DNA from: Legionella beliardensis
GTDB lineage: Bacteria > Pseudomonadota > Gammaproteobacteria > Legionellales > Legionellaceae
Length of the DNA: 64,000 nt
Assembly: GCF_900452395.1 (NCBI RefSeq)
Contig: NZ_UGNV01000001.1
Coordinates: forward strand, 2,839,501 to 2,903,500
Reading direction: 5' to 3'
Shown: positions 26,351 to 35,000 of the stretch, piece by piece
Layout of the letters: each line of letters begins with the position of its first letter
Numbering within the stretch: position 1 is the first letter of the stretch
Position numbers and translations under genes: made by a program
The notes under the pieces: generated by a model
Database searches by the model: none
Told to the model about the DNA's origin: nothing
Seen by the model: only the letters and a program-made list of their open reading frames with translations

Positions 26351-26403
26351 AGCATAACTGATGAGCCTGGGCAGTTCAGGCGAAACCTTTTAGGTCTTAT
26401 GCT
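26351..26403 (+). ncRNA. Type I hammerhead self-cleaving ribozyme
   Basis: All hammerhead parts are in order. Stem I 5' strand AGCATAA (26351-26357) and core CTGATGA (26358-26364) come first. Stem II is GCCTG/CAGGC (26365-26369, 26377-26381) with a 7-base loop and the canonical G10.1-C11.1 pair. GAAA (26382-26385) follows. Stem III is ACC/GGT (26385-26387, 26393-26395) with loop TTTTA. Cleavage-site C17 is at 26396 within GTC, and stem I 3' strand TTATGCT (26397-26403) pairs perfectly over 7 bp. Stem I is the open one, hence type I. Predicted cleavage is between 26396 and 26397. No conserved core residue deviates. Function in the element is unknown. Confidence 0.88.
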
Positions 26404-26745
26404 AAGCCACCTTGTCCCTTAACCTAGTGGCTGGACGTTTAAGTTGGGAAACCCTTCATGGATACCTGCCGTTCGGCAGCGTAATTTTAGAAACTTACTG
26501 TCATTACAATTTTATGACCTAGTCAGGCGCTTAGAATAATTCTTTGCCTATCTATTAATCTATCTGAAAGTAAAAAGGAGAAAGTCACTAAAACCCGCTG
26601 TAGACCGGCCCATCGTTTGCCTTATAGCGTTTGATTTGCCCCTAACTTGAGCCTTGCGGATAAAACCGGGTATCGCCTTTGAGTGAGCCGCTCGACCAAC
26701 ACTAAACCAAAGCCAGGGCAAATAATTTATGATTCAAGAAAAATT
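26404..26745. other. Structured, GC-richer non-coding region downstream of the hammerhead
   Basis: Several stems follow the ribozyme: AGCCAC/GTGGCT (26405-26410, 26427-26432), GTTT/AAAC (26437-26440, 26449-26452) and the tight CTGCCG-TT-CGGCAG (26466-26479). Farther on, ATTTGCCC (26634-26641) pairs with GGGCAAAT (26716-26723) around about 74 bases that hold GAG/CTC and GATA/TATC minor stems. No open frame of note. GC content is visibly higher than in the rest of the element. A functional RNA, a transfer origin or a replication hairpin region are the options. Confidence 0.5.
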
Positions 26746-26771
26746 TAATTTTAGCGATTTTAAACTATTTG

Positions 26772-26795
26772 AAAGTACACCCAGAAGTACACCTA
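26772..26795 (+). repeat. Paired AGTACACC motifs, right end of element
   Basis: 24 bases identical to 20454-20477, located 68 bases before the attR core. Probable integrase arm-type or excisionase site. Confidence 0.6.
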
Positions 26796-26863
26796 GAGAA
26801 ATTATTGACTTAAATGAGATTTAAATTTTATGATTCAACTTATTGATTTTAAATGGAATTAAC

Positions 26864-26908
26864 TGGTCGGGACGGAAGGATTTGAACCTTCGACCACTAG
26901 CACCCCAT
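26864..26908. repeat. attR: core repeat within the intact tRNA-Pro gene
   Basis: Identical to attL (20281-20325). Integration replaced the 3' part of the tRNA by an identical copy, so the tRNA remains intact here. Confidence 0.92.
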
Positions 26909-26940
26909 GCTAGTGCGCTACCAGGCTGCGCTACGCCCCG
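26864..26940 (-). tRNA. proL: tRNA-Pro(GGG)
   Basis: The 77-nt tRNA has encoded CCA. Acceptor stem CGGGGCG pairs with CGTCCCG (one G-T pair), D-arm GCGCAGCCTGGTAGCGC, anticodon stem CTAGC/GCTAG with loop ATGGGGT (anticodon GGG), and T-loop GGTTCGAATCC. It reads proline codons CCC/CCU. It is the integration target of the element to its left. Confidence 0.95.
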
Positions 26941-27030
26941 ACTTGGGTTTGAATAATAGCTTTTCTTGGCTGGAATAACAAGCTACTGTTTTGCTAGTGA
27001 GCGAATTAAAGTAGAAAATTTAACTTAAAG

Positions 27031-27399
27031 TCATTTTTTAAAAGGACTTTGCTGCATTTCAATATTATTGGCCACTTCATCGATGGCATGGTCTTCGCCG
27101 GTTACTTGGTAGCCAGGTATGCCGTTGTCTAAGGAATTGACCATGTCGGTGCCAAGGCTTTGCTTCTGAGTCATTTCATTGGTTGTACCAGAAAGTGCGA
27201 GTTCATTTCTTACCTTTTCTGCTAATTCAGCAGCACCTTCTACAGGTTTCAGTGAATCTTCAAGCATTTTTTTAAGCTCAAGACCTATCGACTTAAGTTT
27301 GCCTTCTTCTTGTTCTGGCGTATCTTTTCCGGGATTCTTACCCTTTACTTTCGTTTTAACTTTATCTTTATCTTTGTCTTTATCTTTAAATATTGCCAT
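27031..27399 (-). CDS. Hypothetical 122-aa protein with a DK-repeat N-terminus
   Basis: I do not recognise this protein. It begins MAIFKDKDKDKDKVK, encoded by about five copies of a 6-base unit (27361-27390), then a Lys-rich stretch, a short amphipathic helix (KSIGLELKKMLEDSLKPVEGAAEL) and a polar tail ending NIEMQQSPFKK. No signal peptide or TM segment is present. Start at ATG 27399 is preferred to a TTG four codons earlier. Repeat-unit gain or loss would keep the frame, so only the length of the KD stretch would vary. It stands alone beside the tRNA and may be a small secreted substrate. Confidence 0.6.
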   Translation of the reverse strand: MAIFKDKDKDKDKVKTKVKGKNPGKDTPEQEEGKLKSIGLELKKMLEDSLKPVEGAAELAEKVRNELALSGTTNEMTQKQSLGTDMVNSLDNGIPGYQVTGEDHAIDEVANNIEMQQSPFKK

Positions 27400-27573
27400 A
27401 GTACTTACCAATATAGGTTTCTCTTTTACATTATACCTGCTTTTGCGAGAAAATTGATCAATTTATGCTTAATTTATATTAAGCACTGCCTTTGTATAAA
27501 CGTAGTATGTAGATGAAGTGAATGCAAGTGAGCCTATCGATACTTATGTTGGTTAATCTGATAGCTTAACTAA

Positions 27574-27595
27574 CCGGATTAATTGCTTAATCCGG
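27574..27595. terminator. Hairpin after the acyl-CoA dehydrogenase gene
   Basis: CCGGATTAA and TTAATCCGG form a perfect 9-bp stem with a TTGC loop, 12 bases downstream of the dehydrogenase stop. The T-run is weak, so termination efficiency is uncertain. Confidence 0.5.
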
Positions 27596-27607
27596 CTAAA
27601 GAAACCC

Positions 27608-28765
27608 TCAACCAAAAGCATTAATACCGGTAATATGGCGGCCTAAAACCAGAGTATGCACATTATCTGTGCCTTCGTAGGTGAAGACTGATTCTAAATT
27701 TAGCATGTGGCGAATCACCGGATACTCTAAACTGATGCCATTGCCACCTAACAGGTTGCGGCATTTGCGAGCAATGTTTAATGCTTCTCGGCAACCATTT
27801 CTTTTTGCTAAAGAAATCATGACTGGCGTTTCACGGCCTTCATCTTTTAAGCGCCCTATTTGTAAATTTAGACATTGGGCCTTAATAATTTCGCTATACA
27901 TTTGTGCTAAATCGGCTTGCACTAGCTGAAAAGATGCCAATGGTTTATCAAATTGTTTACGTTCTAACAAATAATCACGCGTAATATCAAAGCACGCCAT
28001 AGCAGCACCCATAGCGCCCCAAGCGATACCATAACGAGCCTGGCTTAAACAGCTCAACGCTGCCCCTAATCCCTTTACCGTACCGGCTAACAGATTTTCT
28101 TCAGGCACAAACACATCTTCAAAGACTAATTCACCCGTTATCGATGCGCGTAAAGACATTTTATGTTTGATTTCAGGGCGACTAAATCCTGCAAACTCTT
28201 TTTCAACAATAAAACCACGAATACCTTCTTCTGTTTTAGCCCATACGATAGCAATATCAGCAATAGGCGCATTTGTAATCCACATTTTAGCGCCATTTAA
28301 TTTCCACCCACCAGGCACTTTTCTAGCTTGCGTGCGCATGCTGCCAGGATCGGAACCCGAATCAGGTTCAGTTAACCCAAAACACCCAATGATTTCTCCA
28401 GCAGCCATGCCCGGTAAAAAACGCTTTTTTTGTTCTTCATTACCGTAGCGAAAGATAGGGTACATGCATAATGAGCTTTGCACCGATACAAAACTACGCA
28501 AGCCACTGTCACCGCGCTCCAACTCCTGGCAAACTAAACCATAAGCAACATAAGACGCCTCCGCCCCACCATACTCTGCTGGCAAGGTTAGACCTAATAA
28601 ACCTAAATCGGCTGACTTTTGAATTAATTCTCTTGGAAACTCTCCCTTTTCAAATGCATCTGCCATTAACGGCACTACATCGTTACTAACAAAGCGAGTA
28701 ACACTTTCTCGAATTAATCGCTCATCATCTTGTAATTGCTCATCAAGAAACAACAAATCGTCCAC
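27608..28765 (-). CDS. Acyl-CoA dehydrogenase, glutaryl-CoA dehydrogenase type
   Basis: The 385-aa FAD enzyme would oxidise and possibly decarboxylate glutaryl-CoA to crotonyl-CoA. Seen: SVQSSLCMYPIFRYG, FGLTEPDSGSDPGSM, WITNAPIADIAIVWAK, LSQARYGIAWGAMGAAM and the base-bearing YEGTDNVHTL (about E364). These blocks match the GcdH subgroup more than short- or medium-chain enzymes. Its start overlaps the end of the fused E1 gene by 23 bases, so the two are translationally coupled and probably work in one catabolic path, such as lysine/tryptophan via 2-oxoadipate. Substrate is inferred. Confidence 0.87.
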   Translation of the reverse strand: MDDLLFLDEQLQDDERLIRESVTRFVSNDVVPLMADAFEKGEFPRELIQKSADLGLLGLTLPAEYGGAEASYVAYGLVCQELERGDSGLRSFVSVQSSLCMYPIFRYGNEEQKKRFLPGMAAGEIIGCFGLTEPDSGSDPGSMRTQARKVPGGWKLNGAKMWITNAPIADIAIVWAKTEEGIRGFIVEKEFAGFSRPEIKHKMSLRASITGELVFEDVFVPEENLLAGTVKGLGAALSCLSQARYGIAWGAMGAAMACFDITRDYLLERKQFDKPLASFQLVQADLAQMYSEIIKAQCLNLQIGRLKDEGRETPVMISLAKRNGCREALNIARKCRNLLGGNGISLEYPVIRHMLNLESVFTYEGTDNVHTLVLGRHITGINAFG

Positions 28766-31046
28766 GCTTTTTCTCCCCTTTAACAGAGTGTAATGCTAAT
28801 GTCGCCGCAACAATAGAATCGCGACTTGGTAATAAATACTGCCAAGCATTGCCTAATGGAATAAAGCAATCCTCACCAGTTAGCCTTTTTATTTTTAAAT
28901 CAGTTGCTGCTTGCTCAACTAACAGTGTCATTAATCCCTCGCTGACAGAAGCACTGCGCCGTCCTTCGTCAACGATTAAAACGCGACTTGCATTGGTTAA
29001 TTCCCGTAAAATCGCTTCTGTCGGTAGCGGGCTTAACCACCGCAGATCCACAACTTTGACATCAATCTGATGCTTTTCTTTTAAAATTTTAGCGGCCTGC
29101 AGTGATAAATAAAAACCATTGGCATAAGTTAAAATCACCGTTTCGCCTTCACCAACAACGCCCACTTCTCCTAAGGCAATCGTTTGGTCTATAGATGGGT
29201 ATTCAAACAGCCATTCATTATCACCGGGCGTGTGTAAATCTTTAGTCATATACAAAGCGATTGGCTCTAGAAACACAACAATTCGGCCCTGATCATGGGC
29301 TAATTTTAAACAAGTACGCAATAGCTTCGCAGCATCAGGGCCATTGGAAGGGCAAGCCACAATAACGCCTGGCAAGTCACGCAGTATGGCAATGGAATTA
29401 TCATTATGGAAATGGCCGCCAAACCCTTTTTGATAAGCTAAGGAAGCAATACGAATGACCATAGGATTTTTATACTGGCCTGAAGAAAAGAAAGACAACG
29501 TTGCCGCCTCACCCCGCAATTGATCTTCGGCATTGTGTAAATAAGCTAAAAATTGAATTTCAGGAACAGGTAAAAAACCATTATGCGCAAAGCCAATGGC
29601 AGTTCCTAAAATAGTTGTTTCATCTAATAAGGTATCAAATACTCGACGCTGCCCAAAGCGCTTTTGTAAATCGGCAGTTACCCGATAAACACCGCCTTTT
29701 CTGCCAACATCCTCACCAAAAATTAGCATATGTGGGTATTGCAGCATTAAATCGGTTAAAGCGAAGTTAATGTGCTGTGATAAATTACGCTTTATAGTTA
29801 ATTGATTATAAACACTACCAAATACGACTTCGCGCTTGCTTTCTGCGGGCAGTAGACAAACACTATTATTTTGTGCTTTTGGTATGATGGATGCCATAAT
29901 TTCAGTGGCGCTACTTAATTTAGGCAACTGAATTACTTCCATCGCTTTGGCTTCAATTAAAGAGCGATTGGTTTGATAAAGTTCAATGATTGCTTCTAAG
30001 CTCATCCACCCTTCTTCATAAAGCATTCGTGCCGTATGTAGTAATGGGTCATTGGCCTCGGTGGCTTCGATTTCAACTTGTTTAAGATATTGTGATTCAA
30101 TATCAGAACCCGCATGCCCAAGTAATCGTACGCATTTTACATGTAAAAAAACGGGTTGTTTTTTAAGGCGTGCTAGCTGTTGTGCTTGCATTGATTTTAA
30201 ATAAACATCCGCAATATTTAAGCCATCACATGTTAAATAATGTAAGCCTGGGCGTGCCTTAACCGATGCCTCAATCCACGCGGCTGGTGTAGGAACAGAA
30301 ATACCAATGCCATTGTCTTCACAAATAAAAACCAGGGGTAGCGGGTAATTTTGAGTAGCTAACCAAGAACAAGCATTAAAGGTCGTTTGTGCGGACGCAT
30401 GATTGGTTGAAGCATCGCCAAAGGAACATAAAATGACCGAGTCGGTAGCTAATTTACTAGGAATATGCAACTCTTTTGCCCGCGTAATGGATACAGCAGT
30501 GCCCAGGGCTTTTGGCAAATGAGATGCTATGGTTGAAGTTTGTGGCGGAATAGTTAATGGCACACTCCCAAACACTTTATGGCGGCCACCTGAAATAGGA
30601 TCATCTGCTGAGGCAACAAGAGATAATAAAATATCCCGCACGCCATCACAGCTAGGAACTTGCTTAGCTCGCTGCAAATAAAAAGCCCCGCTGCGGTAAT
30701 GTAAGAAAGCCATGTCGGTGTGGCGAAAAACATAAGCAATAACCGCATTACCTTCATGGCCACTACTGCCAATGGTATAAAATGATAAGCCTTTTTCTTT
30801 TAACTCACGTGCAATTAAATCCAGCAAGCGCGATTTAATTTGCGAATCAAATAATTCAATGGCAGTTTTTTTATCTAAACCTGAAGCAGACAACGTTAGG
30901 GTATTTCTGGGATTAGGAAAGTGACCTTCCTTGACGCGTTTAATAAATTGCTCATTAACTACACTTGCTCTATCTAACATATTCACATCCTGAAATAGAT
31001 CTCTTTCAAAACAATCATCACTTAAGCCTAGGTTATCTTGTGACAC
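28743..31046 (-). CDS. Fused E1 alpha/beta thiamine-pyrophosphate 2-oxoacid dehydrogenase
   Basis: The 767-aa protein combines E1-alpha (about 60-400) and E1-beta (about 420-750) domains. TPP/Mg motif: FGDASTNHASAQTTFNAC, with the family Gly replaced by Ala. HAGSDIESQY is the phosphorylation-loop-like segment. The beta part has FGEDVGRKGGVYRVT and ANGFYLSLQAA. It would decarboxylate a branched-chain or dicarboxylic 2-oxoacid and pass the acyl group to an E2 lipoyl enzyme; no E2 or E3 gene lies beside it. The fused form occurs in several bacteria. Overlap with the GcdH-like gene points to an acyl-CoA product oxidised by that enzyme. Confidence 0.85.
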   Translation of the reverse strand: MSQDNLGLSDDCFERDLFQDVNMLDRASVVNEQFIKRVKEGHFPNPRNTLTLSASGLDKKTAIELFDSQIKSRLLDLIARELKEKGLSFYTIGSSGHEGNAVIAYVFRHTDMAFLHYRSGAFYLQRAKQVPSCDGVRDILLSLVASADDPISGGRHKVFGSVPLTIPPQTSTIASHLPKALGTAVSITRAKELHIPSKLATDSVILCSFGDASTNHASAQTTFNACSWLATQNYPLPLVFICEDNGIGISVPTPAAWIEASVKARPGLHYLTCDGLNIADVYLKSMQAQQLARLKKQPVFLHVKCVRLLGHAGSDIESQYLKQVEIEATEANDPLLHTARMLYEEGWMSLEAIIELYQTNRSLIEAKAMEVIQLPKLSSATEIMASIIPKAQNNSVCLLPAESKREVVFGSVYNQLTIKRNLSQHINFALTDLMLQYPHMLIFGEDVGRKGGVYRVTADLQKRFGQRRVFDTLLDETTILGTAIGFAHNGFLPVPEIQFLAYLHNAEDQLRGEAATLSFFSSGQYKNPMVIRIASLAYQKGFGGHFHNDNSIAILRDLPGVIVACPSNGPDAAKLLRTCLKLAHDQGRIVVFLEPIALYMTKDLHTPGDNEWLFEYPSIDQTIALGEVGVVGEGETVILTYANGFYLSLQAAKILKEKHQIDVKVVDLRWLSPLPTEAILRELTNASRVLIVDEGRRSASVSEGLMTLLVEQAATDLKIKRLTGEDCFIPLGNAWQYLLPSRDSIVAATLALHSVKGEKKRGRFVVS

Positions 31047-31312
31047 TTAGATTAAGTATTGTTTAAAATTAAAGCTTCAATTTTGAAAAAAATCTAGATT
31101 GACATCCTTAAGCTAATAGCACTAGCCATCTACTATTTTCTAACCACTTAGCAAGCTAATTTATTAGTCCTTAAAATTGCTTAGGCGTCAGTATAGTGAA
31201 TGGGCTTAAGCCCTGACAAGCAAATTTATACTTTGCTGTAAAAACATCATTAAACTGGCTTAAAGTGACTACATAATCTACAATTTATACAAAAGATTGC
31301 CGGAGATCGACG

Positions 31313-31483
31313 ATGAAATGGATAGCCTTATTTCCGATGATTTTCTTAACTGCTTGTGGCTATTACAACTCAGAAGTGGTTGATTACAGAGAAGTTGTTG
31401 TCACACCTCCACCCTATCACTCAGTGACTGTAGTCGATGAGGAGCCTGTTAATGTGACGACCACCGAGATTGACTATTATTAA
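31313..31483 (+). CDS. Small lipoprotein (56 aa)
   Basis: ATG 31313 follows GGAG by 8 bases. The product MKWIALFPMIFLTACGYYN... has a short lipoprotein signal peptide with lipobox LTAC (Cys15). The mature part is about 42 residues, acidic and Val/Thr/Pro/Tyr-rich, ending TTEIDYY. Outer-membrane attachment is likely, since residue +2 is Gly rather than Asp. No family recognised. A perfect palindrome, GGGCTTAAGCCC, lies about 100 bases upstream (31202-31213). Confidence 0.7.
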   Translation: MKWIALFPMIFLTACGYYNSEVVDYREVVVTPPPYHSVTVVDEEPVNVTTTEIDYY

Positions 31484-31629
31484 TAAGCTCTTTCGCAAGG
31501 TAAAACAATTAACTTAACAAATTTTAATTAATTTGTCACACATCTTTTATCAATTTTGCGCTCTAATTATCACTCAATTTGTGGCAATCATTTTTTGCCA
31601 TTTCAATTTAAAAAATTTAATTTAAAGTA

Positions 31630-31704
31630 TTGACATAATTGTCATGTGTGTTAAGTTGTTAATTACCAGATGTTATTGACTTAAGTGTCAAATAAATTTT
31701 GACA
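31630..31704. promoter_or_regulatory. Cluster of TGACA palindromes upstream of the KGG gene
   Basis: TGACA-TAAT-TGTCA (31631-31644), TTGAC-TTAAGT-GTCAA (31676-31691) and a TTGACA half-site (31699-31704) precede the KGG gene. These look like operators for one dimeric regulator. AAGGAG (31728-31733) is the ribosome binding site, 7 bases before ATG 31741. Confidence 0.5.
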
Positions 31705-31740
31705 TCCGGTGTTTGTTAATTAAATTTAAGGAGAATTATT

Positions 31741-31935
31741 ATGACTGGAACAACACAAGGTGGTAAAAAAGCAGCTGCAACACGGGGACATGAGGCGTTA
31801 AGTGCAGCTGGTCGCAAAGGTGGGCAACATTCTGATCATCGCCAAACAGCTAAGAGCCGCAGTCATGAAAGCTCAACCTCAAGCAGTAAGAAAAGTAGCA
31901 GTAACAGTCGAAGTAGTAGGAACCATGATGAATAA
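31741..31935 (+). CDS. KGG-type stress-induced protein
   Basis: The 64-aa hydrophilic protein begins GTTQGGKKAAATRGHEAL and continues AAGRKGGQHSDH, two copies of the KGG/RGHEA motif known from general-stress and sporulation-type proteins (GsiB/con-10 like). The second half is a Ser/Lys low-complexity tail. It is probably disordered and acts in stress tolerance. The AAGGAG ribosome binding site is strong, and palindromes upstream suggest tight control. A terminator follows within 60 bases. Confidence 0.75.
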   Translation: MTGTTQGGKKAAATRGHEALSAAGRKGGQHSDHRQTAKSRSHESSTSSSKKSSSNSRSSRNHDE

Positions 31936-31959
31936 AGGTGTTTTTTGTTTAGCTTTAGT

Positions 31960-31992
31960 AAAAAGCCTTTCCAATTTACGGGGAGGCTTTTT
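31960..31992. terminator. Bidirectional rho-independent terminator
   Basis: AAAAAGCCT and AGGCTTTTT pair over 9 bp with a 15-base loop, with A-run on one side and T-run on the other. It serves the convergent KGG gene and the 1240-aa gene, whose stop is 10 bases away. Confidence 0.8.
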
Positions 31993-32001
31993 AGATATTG
32001 A

Positions 32002-35000
32002 CTAATTAAGAGCCGGGCTATCTGTAGATTTTTCTACTACTGGATTATTTTTTAACTTATTAAGTAATTCTGTAAATAGCTCTTTGAAGATTTGTGCCAA
32101 TCCAGCTTTATGCGCCTGCATACCACCCGCATTTTTTTGTTTTAACGAAGTCAAATGCCCTGTTTCAGCAACGTTAGTATTAAAGGGTGAAAAAATATAA
32201 CCGCGGCTAAAAAATCGATTGACAGCAGCTGTTACTTTGAAACTACCCCCTTGATCTTGTGGTGAGACATTGGCGCTATATAATTTATGTTTATTGTAGG
32301 CCCTATCCACGGCTTTTTGGACTTTATTAATTGAGACATCATTTAAAACATAGCCTTTTAAGCTTTGTATTACCTGTTTTTGTTCAGGAGAAAGTTTATC
32401 ATTAGTCTTTTCACTCATACTCTTTAATAAATTAACCCGGCCCGCAACCGATTGATAACGCTCGTTAGCACTCTTACAACCAGCTTCCGAGACAGGTTCA
32501 ACAAAAACTGATAACGCTTGTACTAACAGGCCGAATTGCGAGTCATGATAATCATCACTAACCATCATTTTAAATAGAGCCTGCATAACTAAGGTTTCTA
32601 ACGTCATATTATCCAATTTGGCTTCAGCAGCATCGCGAGCGATAGATTTCTTATCTGACTTTTTATCCTTAGATTTCTCATCTGATTTTTTATCAGCAGT
32701 AAACGGTCGGCAGATAGACTGTGCCCAGAATGCTTTCTTCTCTTCCAACTCTTTAATTAATCGCTCCCCTTGCCGGCTGTCTTTAAAATAGCCTAATTTG
32801 CCATCCTTTGATGTTGATAAGAAGTGTACATAACGTGCCTGCGCTCTTTCATAAAAACTTGCAATTTCCATGCTGATGGCTGGCGGAAAGAACGCACTGT
32901 GTTGATTAAACGTGGCTAGCAAGGCTAAATCTGTCATCAGTGCTGCTTCTGCCGTGGCGTCATCAAAACTATGGTAATCCAGCTCTTTAGTGTGTTGATT
33001 AACAGGCACATTCTGCACAAACACTAATTGCGAGGGCTTGCCTGCTTTGACTTGCGTCTGATTAAATTGGTGCGTACCTAAGAGTATATATTCCGCACTC
33101 GTACGCTGCTTATTTTTGCTTTCAAAAATTTCATAAAATTCGGTATGCAACGACGTTAATAGGTTATAAATGATGGGCGCATCTTGCGAGTGTTTAGACG
33201 CAAGTAATTGGTAACTATGTTGTAACTTATCCGCAACATCTTCTATTGCTGTTGTAGAGTCTTTTGCTGCAAATACCGCGATTGATGGTACACGAGCTTC
33301 TTGTGTTACGTTATGGTAAGGCGCTACTTGTTGTAAGGGGCCATTGGTCGTAAGGTGATTACGATTAATTAAACGCAGAGCCTGTTTATCGCGACCAATG
33401 CCTTTATCATGTGCCGTAAAGTCAGTTGCCGTGATTCTAACTACCGTTTCATTTTGCGTATCTGTGTGTAAATAATCAAGATTAGTTGCGGTGGTGCTAG
33501 TAAAATCATGTTTATTAAGAACATTGACCACCTTATCACAAAGTTCCTCTACTTCATTCTCGTTTAGCCCCTTACCTAATTGAGCAACCAAAATCTCTCT
33601 AGCTTCTTCTGCTAATGTTAGGCGCGCTTTATCTAAGGCAGTATTAAGGCTGCTAAAAAAATCCTCATTATTTGCATTGGGACTATCTTGATAAGCGGGC
33701 TTAGCTTCCTCAAAAGCTTTTTTGAATTTTTCTAAGACCTTAGCGTTTATAGTTACTATTGTGTCCTTTAAAGCTTCTTTATAATCAAGACTAAATGACA
33801 GCCCCTTTCCCTGTGCAGCCTTTTCTTGTTCAGCCTTTTCCAATGCACGACAACAAAGACTAACATGCATACTCATTTCTTCTTGTAAGGGGATAATGCA
33901 GCTGCGGCTATGGTTATTTGATGTCAAAAATTGGCATAGTGAATCTGTATTATTAACACCTAACTTGGCAAAAAATTGATCTCTTAATCTTTGATCATGC
34001 ATGATATCTAAACTACAGAGCGTTTGGCTGGTAATTTTTGAGCCGCCTAGTAATTCGGAAAGCACTACGCTTAAATTTAAATCGGTAACTGAACTGAAAT
34101 CTGTACGAGGAGCAATCCTGCGTAAAATTTTATGTAAGTCATGAAGTCCTAGATCAACGGTAATTAACACATGGCCTTGAGGATCAAAAATATTGTCATT
34201 CTTTCCCTTGGCTAACTCTAATCCTTTTTCAACTATATATTGTTGGTAAATGGCTTCCGCGCGATTATGCTGGTAATTTTTTTCATGCTGCTCTAAGTGG
34301 TACACGGCTTGTAAAGAGGATAGTTCCCGCTCAAACACATGCCCAAACTCTGAATACTTGGCTTGTTCTGGGTGCTTAAGAAATTCAGTTACTCGTTCAT
34401 TAATCCAGTCAGTTTCACTGTTAATTTTTTCAGCTGGTAATGTACCCGTATCTAATAAAGCTTGCCGTCCATTTTCTGGAAATTTTTCATTATCGAGTGC
34501 ATTGCTTGCTAGTTGATAAAGCTCCTTGATAAGCTCTTCGCTACGCGATTGATCGCTAAGCCACACGGAAAATAATTTCTTTCTATCGGTTAGTTGTAAT
34601 TTTTCTTGTAAAAGCCTAACTGTTAAGCCTTGTTTAGCAATGCTCTCTTTAAGATCTCTAAAAAAATCTGCTTTATAATCGTCGGGAATTTTTCTTAAGT
34701 AATTATCAATTAAAATAAATGCTTTTCTTTTCTTATCATTTGCTAAAGCATCCCCCTGTAGAGAATCAATTTGCTCCAAAATAAAGTCTGTAAGCAATTG
34801 CTTATCGCTATTAGCTATTGGCTTCGTGCTATCACAATCATTATAAGCCTCTAAAGCATTTAGTAGATCTTCTTTTGGCCCCCCTAAATCTAAGCTTCCG
34901 CCTCCCCTTATAAGAACAGGCAAGCCTCTTAACTCTAAAATTGTTTCTCTATTAGGTTCCACCTGCTCTAAATTCGCTAATACAGCCTGCTGCATAGAAT

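Larger units (their letters stand above)
20281..26908. mobile_element. 6.6-kb integrative element in tRNA-Pro(GGG)
   Basis: A perfect 45-bp direct repeat bounds the element: attL 20281-20325 and attR 26864-26908. The repeat equals the 3' end of tRNA-Pro(GGG), from CCA to the anticodon loop. Cargo: tyrosine recombinase, AbiEi/AbiEii pair, an origin-like region, a small winged-helix-like protein, a Clp-fold serine protease, a DUF2158 protein and a hammerhead ribozyme. No relaxase, coupling protein or type IV secretion gene is present, so it is not self-transmissible by conjugation. The integrase lies at the end away from the intact tRNA, which is less common. Confidence 0.88.

Noticed and set aside
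27361-27390. Hexanucleotide tract as a phase-variation switch
   Set aside because: Unit length is a multiple of three, so slippage cannot shift the frame; it would only alter the number of DK pairs.
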